A stretch of 64,000 bases of DNA from positions 33,141-97,140 of the forward strand of contig JAHJJI010000071.1 of NCBI GenBank assembly GCA_018823025.1. Direction: 5' to 3'. This DNA is from Gammaproteobacteria bacterium (GTDB taxonomy: Bacteria > Pseudomonadota > Gammaproteobacteria > Burkholderiales > Sulfuricellaceae). Position numbers and translations under genes: made by a program. The number at the start of each line of letters is the position of its first letter. Within the stretch, counting starts at the first letter, position 1. This document shows positions 9,054 to 17,089 of this stretch, in pieces. The notes under the pieces were generated by a model that saw nothing but the letters and a program-made list of their open reading frames with translations, had not been told where the DNA came from and made no database searches.

Positions 9054-9614
9054 ATGGATTTTTGCTACTTGAAAAAATTGCTGTTGGCCGCCTTATTCGC
9101 CAGCGTAATTTTATCCGGCTCGGCTATGGCCAGTTATCTCTCCGATGGGTCGTCCGGAGTATTTCATCCTTTGGTTGATGCCACCCTTGATTTGAGCGAC
9201 CCGGCAGTTTTTCCTCAGTTCAGCAATGTCTATATCGATGCAGGGATCCGTGTCACAGTTCTGACGCCGGGCACAGGTTATGGATATTTGTTATCTGCTG
9301 ACGGGATCAATCTGAACGGCATCTTTGATGCTGGTGCCGGTTCGGTATCATTGAATGCGCTCAATAGCATTGTGATGGGTTCCGGCTCGCAACTTATTGG
9401 TGGGAATCTTGCGCTTTCCGCAAACAATTTGATATTGCAGGGTGAAATTAAAGCGACTGATAGCGCAACCGTCAATTCGGGCGGAAATTTGATTGATTTA
9501 AATGGTGGTCGCATTTCTCTGAGTTCCCCCGTCCCACTCCCAGCGGCAAGCATCCTCTTCGGCAGCGGACTTCTCGGTCTGCTATCCTTGGTCGCTGGCA
9601 GACGTCGGCGCTGA
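9054..9614 (+). CDS. PEP-CTERM sorting-signal protein
   Basis: The protein has 186 aa and follows a good ribosome site (AAGGGAAGAGAG). A signal peptide spans residues 1-26 (SGSAMA). The middle has repeated short beta segments with N-G and L-x-N motifs (LNSIVMGSGSQLIGGNLALS) that resemble a small beta-helix and echo the haemagglutinin encoded upstream. The C-terminus has the tripartite PEP-CTERM signal: VPLPAAS, a hydrophobic helix (SGLLGLLSLVAG) and RRRR. Such proteins are cut by exosortase (EpsH/XrtA) and placed at the surface or in exopolysaccharide. No exosortase gene is in this window. The precise role is unknown. Confidence 0.85.
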   Translation: MDFCYLKKLLLAALFASVILSGSAMASYLSDGSSGVFHPLVDATLDLSDPAVFPQFSNVYIDAGIRVTVLTPGTGYGYLLSADGINLNGIFDAGAGSVSLNALNSIVMGSGSQLIGGNLALSANNLILQGEIKATDSATVNSGGNLIDLNGGRISLSSPVPLPAASILFGSGLLGLLSLVAGRRRR

Positions 9615-9648
9615 TCTGCCGATACTTCCCGGCAGTTTGAAAACCACC

Positions 9649-10275
9649 ATGGCACCACGTCTTGCATGGCTGCTTATTCCGATTACCCTACTATGGCTGG
9701 CCTGGGCAGGTGCGGCCAGGGCGGATATTTACGCTTTCACCGACGAGGCAGGGGTGCCGCACTTCAGCAATATGCCGGTCGACCAGCGCTATACCCTGCT
9801 GATGCGCACGGAGACGGATGCCCCATCTGTCGCGGCCAAGGCCAGAAATGCGCGCAGAGGCATTAATGGCAGCCTGTACGCGCAAGAGATCAGTCGTGCA
9901 GCATCATCCAGCCAGCTTGAATCGGCGCTTCTGCATGCCGTGATCGCGGCGGAGTCCGGCTACAATCCCCGCGCACTGTCCGGCAAGGGGGCAATGGGGC
10001 TGATGCAGCTGATGCCGGGTACGGCCAGGCGCTATGGGGCGGTTGATCCTTATGATCCGACGCAGAATATCCGCGCCGGCGCGCTCTACTTGCGCGACCT
10101 GCTCGAGATGTTCAACAACGATATGCGACTTGCGCTTGCGGCTTACAACGCGGGCGAGAACAACGTAATCAAATATGGCAATCGCATACCGCCTTTCCGC
10201 GAGACGGCCGCTTATGTTCCCAGGGTGATGGCGTTTTATCAGGAGTACCGGCGCGCCTACCCCGGGAGTTCCTGA
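9649..10275 (+). CDS. Lytic transglycosylase (SLT domain) with N-terminal DUF4124-like segment
   Basis: The protein has 208 aa from the ATG at 9649; a TTG at 9637 is an alternative. The signal peptide ends at about AGAARA. A short DUF4124-like strand follows (DIYAFTDEAGVPHFSN). The SLT domain, about residues 85-200, has the catalytic Glu in AAESGYNPRALS, then KGAMGLMQLMPGTARRYG and LALAAYNAGENNV, all hallmarks of Slt/MltC-type muramidases. It cleaves peptidoglycan to 1,6-anhydromuramic products in the periplasm. Starting 34 nt after the PEP-CTERM gene, it could open the wall for surface-protein assembly. That link is inferred from position only. Confidence 0.9.
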   Translation: MAPRLAWLLIPITLLWLAWAGAARADIYAFTDEAGVPHFSNMPVDQRYTLLMRTETDAPSVAAKARNARRGINGSLYAQEISRAASSSQLESALLHAVIAAESGYNPRALSGKGAMGLMQLMPGTARRYGAVDPYDPTQNIRAGALYLRDLLEMFNNDMRLALAAYNAGENNVIKYGNRIPPFRETAAYVPRVMAFYQEYRRAYPGSS

Positions 10276-10423
10276 TCGTTATTGGGTACGTATTGAATCC
10301 CAAACCCACCGACCATAAATATCCCCAGTCGTGTCCGCTCATTTCAGTGCGCCCAATGCGGATAATTCCGTCTAAACTAGGTGGGTTCCAGATGCTCTCA
10401 ATTTTCGAATGAAAGAAATAGTT

Positions 10424-10801
10424 ATGGATTTTTCCAACCTGTTTAGGCATGAAACCGAAACCGTTAATTTTTCCTCAGGCGAAACCATTCTTAAATGTGG
10501 AGAAATGAGTGATGTCATGTATGTGATGCTCGAGGGGGAAGCAGAAGTCAGGCTGGGTGAACAAGTGATTTATACTGCGCAAACAGGAACTCTGCTGGGG
10601 GAGTTGGGGCTCATTGACCATATCCCTGGTAGCGCAGACGTGATTGCGAGGACTGACTGTCGTTTGGTGGCGATCGACAAACGCCGCTTTCTCTTCCTGA
10701 TCCAGCAGACGCCAAATTTTGCACTGGATGTGATGAAGGTGATTGCCGAACGTCTACGGGCAATGAATCACCACGCGATGGAATCGCTCGGGAATCGATA
10801 G
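10424..10801 (+). CDS. Stand-alone cyclic-nucleotide-binding-domain protein
   Basis: The protein has 125 aa from the ATG at 10424, which has GAAAG upstream; an ATG at 10409 would add five residues. The whole protein is a Crp/cNMP-binding beta-roll (INTIL-type pattern: FSSGETILKCGEMSDVMYVMLEGEAEV; GTLLGELGLIDHIPGSADVIA). It ends after the C-helix and has no helix-turn-helix. The phosphate-binding cassette is not canonical (GELGLIDHIPGSADV lacks the usual RAA), so cAMP binding is doubtful. It may sense another ligand or act as a regulatory subunit. The neighbouring gene on the opposite strand encodes a GGDEF-EAL protein, so a role in c-di-GMP signalling is possible. Confidence 0.85.
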   Translation: MDFSNLFRHETETVNFSSGETILKCGEMSDVMYVMLEGEAEVRLGEQVIYTAQTGTLLGELGLIDHIPGSADVIARTDCRLVAIDKRRFLFLIQQTPNFALDVMKVIAERLRAMNHHAMESLGNR

Positions 10802-10978
10802 GCGCCCTTGTGGGGTACTGAGGAACAGGAGCAGCTCCGTTGTTGGCGCCTCTGCGAGGTCTGGCGACTGGATTAGGCTGGCGCGTGTCAGCCATTCAGT
10901 AATGATTGGTAGCCAACAACAAAAATCCATTAAGCGGCTTTTTTCCTGTGGGAGGCACTCGCCAAACCTGCTCAGTGA

Positions 10979-13333
10979 TTAAGCCGTCAAAGACTGAGCC
11001 GGATTCTGGTGAAGATAGCGTACATCTTCTTTTAGAAGCTTCGAGAATTCCAAAGCCGGTATCGGTTTGCTCATCCAGTACCCCTGGCCAAAATGGCACC
11101 CAAGATTGTTGAGGGTCTCGAAATTTTCAGCAGTTTCAATGCCCTCGGCAAGGCAGCGTTTTTCCAGGGAATTCCCTAAAGCCAGGATGGCCCGGACAAT
11201 AGCCAGGTCGTCAGGATCGTTCTGGATGCCATTCACGAACGATCTATCGATCTTGATGGTGTCGGCAGGGATGCGCTTCAAATAAGCGAGAGAAGAATAA
11301 CCCGTGCCAAAATCATCGATGGAGATCTTGATTCCAATGGACTTCAATTTGTCCATTACCAGAATGCTTGCCTCCGGGTCCTGCATCGACGCGCTTTCGG
11401 TTATTTCCAGCTCCAGATTGGCGGGCGGCAGTTCAGCTTCAGACAATGCATTGCTGATCTTGGAAAACAGATCCGGATCCTGAAACTGACGAGCCGATAA
11501 ATTCACAGCGATATGGATATCGTAACCTTGATCGGCCCAAGACTTCGCTTCTCGGCATGCGGTATTCAGCACCCATTCTCCAAGTGGCAAAATCACCCCG
11601 GTTTCCTCGGCAAACGGAATGAATTCGGCAGGGTTTCGCAAGCCTCTCTGTGGATCCAGCCAGCGTACCAGTGCTTCCGCACCGACGATTTTTCCGCTCG
11701 ACAGATCGACCAGCGGTTGGTAGTGCAAGAAGAATTCCTGAAGTTTCAGGGCACGAAGGAAATCATGCTGCAATTGCAGGCGCTGACGAATTTTCTCACC
11801 CAGTTCCCCCCGGTAAAATACGAAACGGTTCCTGCCTTGTCGCTTTGCTTCATACATCGCCGCATCGGCATTTTGCAGCAATGTGCTGCTGTCGTCGCCA
11901 TTGTCTGGAAAGACGCAAATGCCGATACTGGTCGAGACCAATAGGTCCTGATCAGATACCCGGAAAGACTTGCCGAATACTTCTATAAGGCGCTCCGCCA
12001 CGAGGCTGGATTTTTCAGCATTCGAATTGGGGAGCAGGATCAGAAACTCGTCACCGCCCAAACGGGCCAGCACATCCTCCACCCTCAAAATTGCCCTGAT
12101 CCGCATGGCAACGCGTTCCAGCAAACGATCCCCGCTGGAGTGGCCAAGATTGTCATTGATGTCTTTGAATTTATCCAGGTCCAAATACAGTATCGCAGAA
12201 TGCGTCTGGCCGCGACGGTTTCTGGCAATCTCCCGGGCGAGAATCTCGTCGATTGCGATACGATTGGGGAGACCCGTCAGCGGGTCCTTGCGCGATTGAG
12301 CGAGAAGATCATGCGTATGCTGCCGCTCCATGACGGATAATTTGAATGCGATCGAACCGATCACCCCAAGATACACCAGAAAGCTCAGTAATATCGGATA
12401 GTTGTGTTCCCACCAGCGAATCATGATGAGCTTTTTCGACACCGAAACAAATGCCGACATGTTGGCATTGGGAAGATGGGAAAAGGCGCCTAATCGCACC
12501 GTATCGTCAAGCGAGGATTTGCCTTCGTAAGCGCCAGAAATCATGCCAGGGTTAGCGCGTAGAGTCTGAATCAACGCCCCCGTTTGGGGCTTGTTGAGCA
12601 CCTGTTCGGATTCGGGTCTGGGCCAGAGCAATTGAATATATCCATCGTTGCGCATCAAGCCAACACGGCTTTCGGGATACAGTGGCAGGTCTGACCATAG
12701 GAATCCCGCGATGTCCGCCGAAATGGCCGCTTGGATAACAAACAGCGGATCGCCGTGGCTGTCCTGCACAGTATGGCGAAATGGGAAATGCCACTGATTC
12801 AACCCCATGCCGAATTGATTGCGTCCGATATTGTAAGAGTAGGTATTGTTCAGATCGAACAGAAAGGCGCGCAAATAAGCCGCGTCTCGCCGGAAGTCGG
12901 GCAGAACCTCTCCTGGCGCAGCCTGGTTGCTCAGCAGCGTCACTCCATTCGGGCTAACCAACGTCATGGCTAAGATTCCCGGATGACTGGATTGGAATTC
13001 ATTCAAGATTGATCGCGCCAGCTCTGAATGGTCAGTGATATCCATCTTTTCCAACCGGATCCCCAGCATCTCCATACTGGTGCCGAGATTGTCAAAAACC
13101 GCCTGGCTGTTTTTTTCGGCAAAACCTGCCTGAATGGCAAGATTGCGCCGCATGTCCTGATTTTCCTCTTCCCAGCTCTTGAAACTAAATATGGCCAGCA
13201 TGACGATTCCACTCGCAATAAAGCCGACTAGCAATTTCCTGAGCAGTCTCGCAAATGGGGTTCTGGTGGCAGCCTGATCGATGGGGGAGGATATGTCTCG
13301 TGCCATGGGGTTTTTTATCATTTTTCTGAACAT
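10979..13333 (-). CDS. Membrane GGDEF-EAL cyclic-di-GMP protein with periplasmic sensor
   Basis: The protein has about 784 aa. The start is uncertain: ATGs at 13426, 13333, 13321 and 13306 are in frame, and 13333 is a compromise. A membrane helix near residues 35-55 (KLLVGFIASGIVMLAIFSF) and another near 345 enclose a periplasmic sensor of about 280 residues, probably Cache-like. Next comes an intact GGDEF domain (RLGGDEF) with the inhibitory I-site (RVED, five residues upstream). The EAL domain has EALVRW, NLSARQF, IDDFGTGYSSLAYL and IKIDRSF. Both domains look catalytically complete, so either diguanylate cyclase or phosphodiesterase activity is possible. It is divergent from nothing and ends 177 nt from the cNMP-binding gene in convergent orientation. 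Confidence 0.92.
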   Translation of the reverse strand: MFRKMIKNPMARDISSPIDQAATRTPFARLLRKLLVGFIASGIVMLAIFSFKSWEEENQDMRRNLAIQAGFAEKNSQAVFDNLGTSMEMLGIRLEKMDITDHSELARSILNEFQSSHPGILAMTLVSPNGVTLLSNQAAPGEVLPDFRRDAAYLRAFLFDLNNTYSYNIGRNQFGMGLNQWHFPFRHTVQDSHGDPLFVIQAAISADIAGFLWSDLPLYPESRVGLMRNDGYIQLLWPRPESEQVLNKPQTGALIQTLRANPGMISGAYEGKSSLDDTVRLGAFSHLPNANMSAFVSVSKKLIMIRWWEHNYPILLSFLVYLGVIGSIAFKLSVMERQHTHDLLAQSRKDPLTGLPNRIAIDEILAREIARNRRGQTHSAILYLDLDKFKDINDNLGHSSGDRLLERVAMRIRAILRVEDVLARLGGDEFLILLPNSNAEKSSLVAERLIEVFGKSFRVSDQDLLVSTSIGICVFPDNGDDSSTLLQNADAAMYEAKRQGRNRFVFYRGELGEKIRQRLQLQHDFLRALKLQEFFLHYQPLVDLSSGKIVGAEALVRWLDPQRGLRNPAEFIPFAEETGVILPLGEWVLNTACREAKSWADQGYDIHIAVNLSARQFQDPDLFSKISNALSEAELPPANLELEITESASMQDPEASILVMDKLKSIGIKISIDDFGTGYSSLAYLKRIPADTIKIDRSFVNGIQNDPDDLAIVRAILALGNSLEKRCLAEGIETAENFETLNNLGCHFGQGYWMSKPIPALEFSKLLKEDVRYLHQNPAQSLTA

Positions 13334-13761
13334 CGTTATTACGTCAATACCCGCATAGTATGTATTTTTTGTTACAGAAATAAGACAGTCTGGCCTGTGC
13401 GCTTGTGGCAGCACATTCCCATACAAAAAAAGTGCTGCTAGATGCGGTCATATGCTCACGGAGGAGAGAGGAGATTATCAGAAGGTTAAATACGCTTTGC
13501 CCGAAAGCCAAGGCCGGTCAGAGTTGACGATCTCGATACCTGATCTATCCATTCGACGTGAAGGATACAATCAGTTGAGCACTTGGACTGAAGAATGGAG
13601 ATTGCATGGTGTTCCGGCCCGTTACAGGCTACGTCGGCTTAATCCGCAAGGAAAAATGACAAAAAAGCGGCGGCCCGGGAGGAGTGAGGAAACTTATCGA
13701 ACATCAGATCCCAATGAATTGTCGCTCAGATTTTTAGCAGGCTGGTGCCGTGAGAACCGGC
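13334..13761. other. Intergenic region with no convincing gene
   Basis: There are about 430 bases between the GGDEF-EAL start and the small gene at 13762-13980. A plus-strand frame of 121 codons (13452-13817) is open here. It lacks a ribosome site, has Arg-rich low-complexity translation and runs antisense into the small gene, so I do not call it. The promoters of the minus-strand GGDEF-EAL gene should lie here. No repeat or stem-loop stands out. Confidence 0.4.
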
Positions 13762-13980
13762 TCAATGGTTCTCGGCGATTAAACAATCCAGGCCTCTGGC
13801 GGCCAGGGACACCATAGTCGGGTATTTTAAGATTTTACTCCCGGAGGTGTTGATCCAATCCTTGATTTTTATCAGGTCTTCCACGGAAATCACGGTCTTG
13901 CCGTTTTCATGTTTCCACTGGGAGCATAAATCAACTGCCAGGGCGAAGGTCAGCGCCCGATCATGATAAGTTGTGGCCAT
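13762..13980 (-). CDS. Small protein of unknown function
   Basis: The protein has 72 aa and is preceded by a strong ribosome site on the minus strand (CAGGAGAATCCTC, then ATG). It is neither a membrane nor a secreted protein. It has a conserved-looking layout: DRALTFALAVDLCSQWKHEN, then VEDLIKIKDWINTSGSKI, then a hydrophobic C-terminal helix with one Cys. I do not recognise the family. It stands alone between two c-di-GMP genes on the same strand; the distance to the next gene downstream is about 430 nt, so it is probably its own transcript. Confidence 0.65.
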   Translation of the reverse strand: MATTYHDRALTFALAVDLCSQWKHENGKTVISVEDLIKIKDWINTSGSKILKYPTMVSLAARGLDCLIAENH

Positions 13981-14083
13981 GAGGATTCTCCTGGAAAAAG
14001 ACTAGCGAATACATAAAACTATATCCGATGTATGTTGCCTTGTGATGACAGCGAAGCATTTGATCTGGAGCAAAAAAGATGCG

Positions 14084-15916
14084 CTATTCTGTGTAGCTGC
14101 GCAGATTGATATACAGGCTGTTCCCCGAGATTTTCTTGGCCATTTTCTTGGCTTCTGCTGCCACGGTGGACACTTCCATATGGGAGCTGAACACCCCCGG
14201 CCCGACTTTGACAGCACCGATGGAAAGTGAGGTGAGTGCGTTGAATTCCTTCTCGCCGCGTCGATTTTCCACCACGTAGCCGCCGCGTTCGTTATCGCTG
14301 ACGCTAAAAAAAGGAATAACGGCTGCACCAAATTTTTCCAGCCCTCTTCGGCAGCGATCTTCCCAATCCGGGCTGCAAAACAGGGCGATAAAGTCGTCGC
14401 CGCCGATGTGGCCGAGGAAATCCAGTTCCGGGTCGCAAGTCTCGGCGAGTATCTTCGCCGTCATCTGGATCATGGCATCGCCCTTGCTGAAACCATATAC
14501 GTCGTTGAACGGCTTGAAGTGGTCCAGGTCGAAATAACAGGCGACAAACGGAACCTGCTGTTCCAACAGTTTATTGATATGTTCGTTGATCGGCATGTTG
14601 CCGGGCAAGCCGGTGAGGGGGTTGGCATAGCGGGCGGCCCGGATTTGCAGGTTCGTTATTTCACGGATCAGGTCGCGGCCAGTGCCAATCCCGATGTATA
14701 GGCCATTTTCAGTAACAATGAAGCCTTGGGTCAAATAGCGCCGGTCGCTTGCTACCAGATGACTCAAATCTTGTAGGCTAATGTTCACGTCCACGATCAG
14801 CGGGTCGGAATCCATGAAAGTAGTGCAGGGTTTCTTTCCATACAATTCGCGGCGATAAGGTCTGGCAAACCGGTCGATCATAAGGGTGCGGCTGATCAGG
14901 CCGATCGGCACACCGTCTTTTACGATGGCTACCTCCTCAAGTTGCGGATTCGACTCGAAGGCATGAAAAACTTCTGAGTTGAGGCTGTCAGATAAAAAGA
15001 ATGACTGTTTAATCAGTAGCTTGTGCTCGACCAAGCTAGCGTGCTCGTTGCTGGGTACGGAGTCCCCAGCGGAAGGAACCGACAGCGCCTGGACCACCAC
15101 GGCGGGAACGACTGAAGAGGGTTTGTCCGTCGGACGGGTGATGTGGTAACCCTGGCCAAAGGGAATGCCCAGTCCGTGAACCATGAGAAGCTGAGCGCGA
15201 GTTTCAATCCCTTCGGCGATTACCTGACAGCCCGTGTTTACGGCTTTTTTCAGCATGGATTTTACAAACTTTGCCTTGATCGGATCCTTGTCGATATTCT
15301 GGATGAAATGACGGTCGATTTTTACGAAGGACGGTCGGACTTCGGACCAGCCTTCCAGCGCTGAAAAACAGTCTCCCTGATCATCGATGGCTACCTGGAA
15401 TCCGAGCGCGGAATAATGGGTAATGGCTTCCAGCAGTAAATCCGGGTTGAAGTCGAAAACCGGTTTGTTCTCTGTCAACTCAATCACTATCCGGGCCGGT
15501 TCCAGGCCTGCCCGCTGAATGATCCCGATGATGTCGTTGCTTTGCAGTTCGTACATTGCGAGCACATCGGAGCTGCGGTTGAGGAACAAAAGACCTTGCA
15601 ACTGAAGTTCGACAAAACGCTCGGCCACCAGTTTACAGCAAACATTCTCGAGTTCGTGGCCAATACCCGATTGCCGCGCCAGTTCGAACAGTCGGGTCGG
15701 TGGATGCAGCAGACTGTCAGACGGTCCGCGGATCAGGCCCTCGAAACCGATAATGCGGCTGTTCGAGAAGTCGATGATGGGTTGGAAAAGAACCGCCAGA
15801 TTCTGGGTGGCGATAATGTCGTGCAGGGTTCGAATCTGTTCGGAGTGGATGTCTGGCGAATGCTTGCCACGGGATCCGAGCTTGGACGGTCTGACGCTGC
15901 TGACGATATTTTTCAT
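14084..15916 (-). CDS. EAL-CBS-GGDEF cyclic-di-GMP protein
   Basis: The soluble protein has 610 aa and no membrane segment. The order is EAL first (about 35-275; GFEGLIRG in place of EAL-R, then FLNRS, LTEN, IDDQGD, VKIDRHF, IAEGIET, FGQGYH). A CBS-domain pair follows (about 310-425; PIGLISRTLMIDRFARPYRR and QGFIVTENGLYIGIGTGRDL). The GGDEF domain (about 440-605) carries the signature IGGDDF. All EAL catalytic acids appear present. The GGDDF variant and lack of a clear I-site make cyclase activity less certain. CBS pairs bind adenine nucleotides, so the protein could tie c-di-GMP turnover to energy state. This order is known for a family of proteobacterial regulators. Confidence 0.9.
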   Translation of the reverse strand: MKNIVSSVRPSKLGSRGKHSPDIHSEQIRTLHDIIATQNLAVLFQPIIDFSNSRIIGFEGLIRGPSDSLLHPPTRLFELARQSGIGHELENVCCKLVAERFVELQLQGLLFLNRSSDVLAMYELQSNDIIGIIQRAGLEPARIVIELTENKPVFDFNPDLLLEAITHYSALGFQVAIDDQGDCFSALEGWSEVRPSFVKIDRHFIQNIDKDPIKAKFVKSMLKKAVNTGCQVIAEGIETRAQLLMVHGLGIPFGQGYHITRPTDKPSSVVPAVVVQALSVPSAGDSVPSNEHASLVEHKLLIKQSFFLSDSLNSEVFHAFESNPQLEEVAIVKDGVPIGLISRTLMIDRFARPYRRELYGKKPCTTFMDSDPLIVDVNISLQDLSHLVASDRRYLTQGFIVTENGLYIGIGTGRDLIREITNLQIRAARYANPLTGLPGNMPINEHINKLLEQQVPFVACYFDLDHFKPFNDVYGFSKGDAMIQMTAKILAETCDPELDFLGHIGGDDFIALFCSPDWEDRCRRGLEKFGAAVIPFFSVSDNERGGYVVENRRGEKEFNALTSLSIGAVKVGPGVFSSHMEVSTVAAEAKKMAKKISGNSLYINLRSYTE

Positions 15917-16327
15917 GGCGTTTCACTGCAAAGAAAACAATAAGATAGAGCCCCGGATTCAGAACCTCTATTAACCCTTCATTGCCTTTATGGGGACTGG
16001 CAACGTATTGCGTTCAGTACTTGAAGTGCGCCAATTTGAAAATGAAACGGATAGTTTCTGAAGGTGACTGTAGCAGCCTTATGTTAACTAATTGTGACAA
16101 GAAAATAATCTGGGATCCTGGATCGAGTTTTATTTATCAGTTGATGAAATTTCGATCTTGTGACTGCATTCGACGCAGGTTTATCATAAAAACTATGACT
16201 GGCTTAATCATGTACTTCGCCTTGGGTGACGCGTCAGAGGCGGGCCAGTTCGAGATTGCAGAACAGACACGTGGACCTGACTCTAACAGGTCGCGAACTG
16301 AAGTTCTATTCTCCCGATAGCCGACGT
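15917..16327. other. Intergenic region, AT-richer, no gene seen
   Basis: These 410 bases lie upstream of the EAL-CBS-GGDEF gene, so they should contain its promoter. A plus-strand frame (15982-16320, 112 codons) is open, but it has no ribosome site and its translation resembles no protein. The motif TTGTGACAA occurs near 16092 and again near 16571, flanking this region and the next gene. Its meaning is unknown. Confidence 0.35.
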
Positions 16328-16561
16328 TTAGGTGCCCGTCAGATCGCCGACTAGCGTTGCCGCTTGGAATTCACCGCACCAGTTATTGGCCGACACCAGG
16401 GGGAATTTCCAGTGGTGGAAGTCAATCGGGGAACTGTCACCGGCAAAACTTGGGGGAAAGCGATGGCAGGCGCCGATGTTTCTCTCCTGTGCCTGATAGT
16501 AGGTACATCCCTCACAGGGTGGGGGGCGGTGAGCATTGATTTTCATAATGGGCGACATCAT
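16328..16561 (-). CDS. Small Cys-rich protein of unknown function
   Basis: The protein has about 77 aa from the ATG at 16561; TTG at 16579 and ATGs at 16558 and 16546 are alternatives. The core reads PPPCEGCTYYQAQE, then IGACHRFPPSFAG, then FPLVSANNWCGEF. The order C-x2-C ... C-x-RFPP ... WCGEF is one I recognise from small uncharacterised proteobacterial proteins. The four Cys are placed as for a metal site, a small Zn or Fe-S knuckle. Function is not known. It is the only gene on its strand here. Confidence 0.7.
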   Translation of the reverse strand: MMSPIMKINAHRPPPCEGCTYYQAQERNIGACHRFPPSFAGDSSPIDFHHWKFPLVSANNWCGEFQAATLVGDLTGT

Positions 16562-16692
16562 ATGACCTGATTGTGACAACTTGATGTCTTGTTGCTAGCC
16601 GAGAAGCAAAACGCAGCAGGTTAATTCTGGTTTCGTAATATGCGTGTAATAAGCAAGCAGTATAAAACGGTTTTTACTCATGGATGTGGAAC

Positions 16693-16887
16693 ATGAATAA
16701 ACTCACCGGAAGTCATATTCATAGTCGCTTGTTCTCAGACCCGAAGAAATACTGCGTCCGGCACGATGGCCGTGCAGAAGACGGGGAGTGGATAACTTCA
16801 AAAGACGGACTTCGCCGCCAGTTCGTTTGCGTGAATTGTCTGCAGAATGAGAAAGATCGCGCGATCATGCACGCAGCTAAACACTAG
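16693..16887 (+). CDS. Small Cys/His protein of unknown function
   Basis: The protein has 64 aa from the ATG at 16693; an ATG at 16684 is also possible. The sequence has CVRHDGRAEDGEWIT followed by FVCVNCLQNEKDR, that is C-x2-H and C-x2-C pairs spaced as in a treble-clef or zinc-ribbon fold. A TATAAA at 16661 may be a -10 element. I do not recognise a named family. The gene stands alone and diverges from the Cys-rich gene at 16328-16561. Confidence rests on codon pattern and the paired metal ligands. Confidence 0.5.
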   Translation: MNKLTGSHIHSRLFSDPKKYCVRHDGRAEDGEWITSKDGLRRQFVCVNCLQNEKDRAIMHAAKH

Positions 16888-16968
16888 TCCTTGTATATTG
16901 TCACAGGTCTTCGAAGCGTGGTAGTTGAAGAGCGCTTATCGGCAAAAATCTCGAAGGGCTAAAAATAT

Positions 16969-17008
16969 CGAAGGGCCGCAGCATGCGCTGCGGCCCTTCG
17001 AGTGATAC
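16969..17008 (-). terminator. Rho-independent terminator of the PhoX-like gene
   Basis: A 14-bp perfect stem (CGAAGGGCCGCAGC, 4-nt loop, GCTGCGGCCCTTCG) lies at 16969-17000. On the minus strand it is followed by ATATTTTTAG, a weak T-run. It lies about 90 nt after the stop of the minus-strand PhoX-like gene. The plus strand has no T-run, so it acts leftwards. Confidence 0.75.
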
Positions 17009-17089
17009 ACAGGAGATCTGGGTTAAACCGGGCTTGCGCGGTCCTATGCAAGCCCAACTTTATTCAGGTTTTCCTGTTCCGGCTCATGC

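Noticed and set aside
10282..10408. Possible riboswitch or terminator ahead of the cNMP-binding gene
   Set aside because: No stable stem with T-run or known aptamer core was found; it is probably a plain promoter region.
13452..13817. Plus-strand frame of 121 codons between the two c-di-GMP genes
   Set aside because: It has no ribosome site, an Arg-rich low-complexity translation, and it runs antisense over the better supported 72-aa gene at 13762-13980.
15982..16320. Plus-strand frame of 112 codons upstream of the EAL-CBS-GGDEF gene
   Set aside because: The sequence is AT-rich, lacks a ribosome site and the translation has no recognisable pattern.
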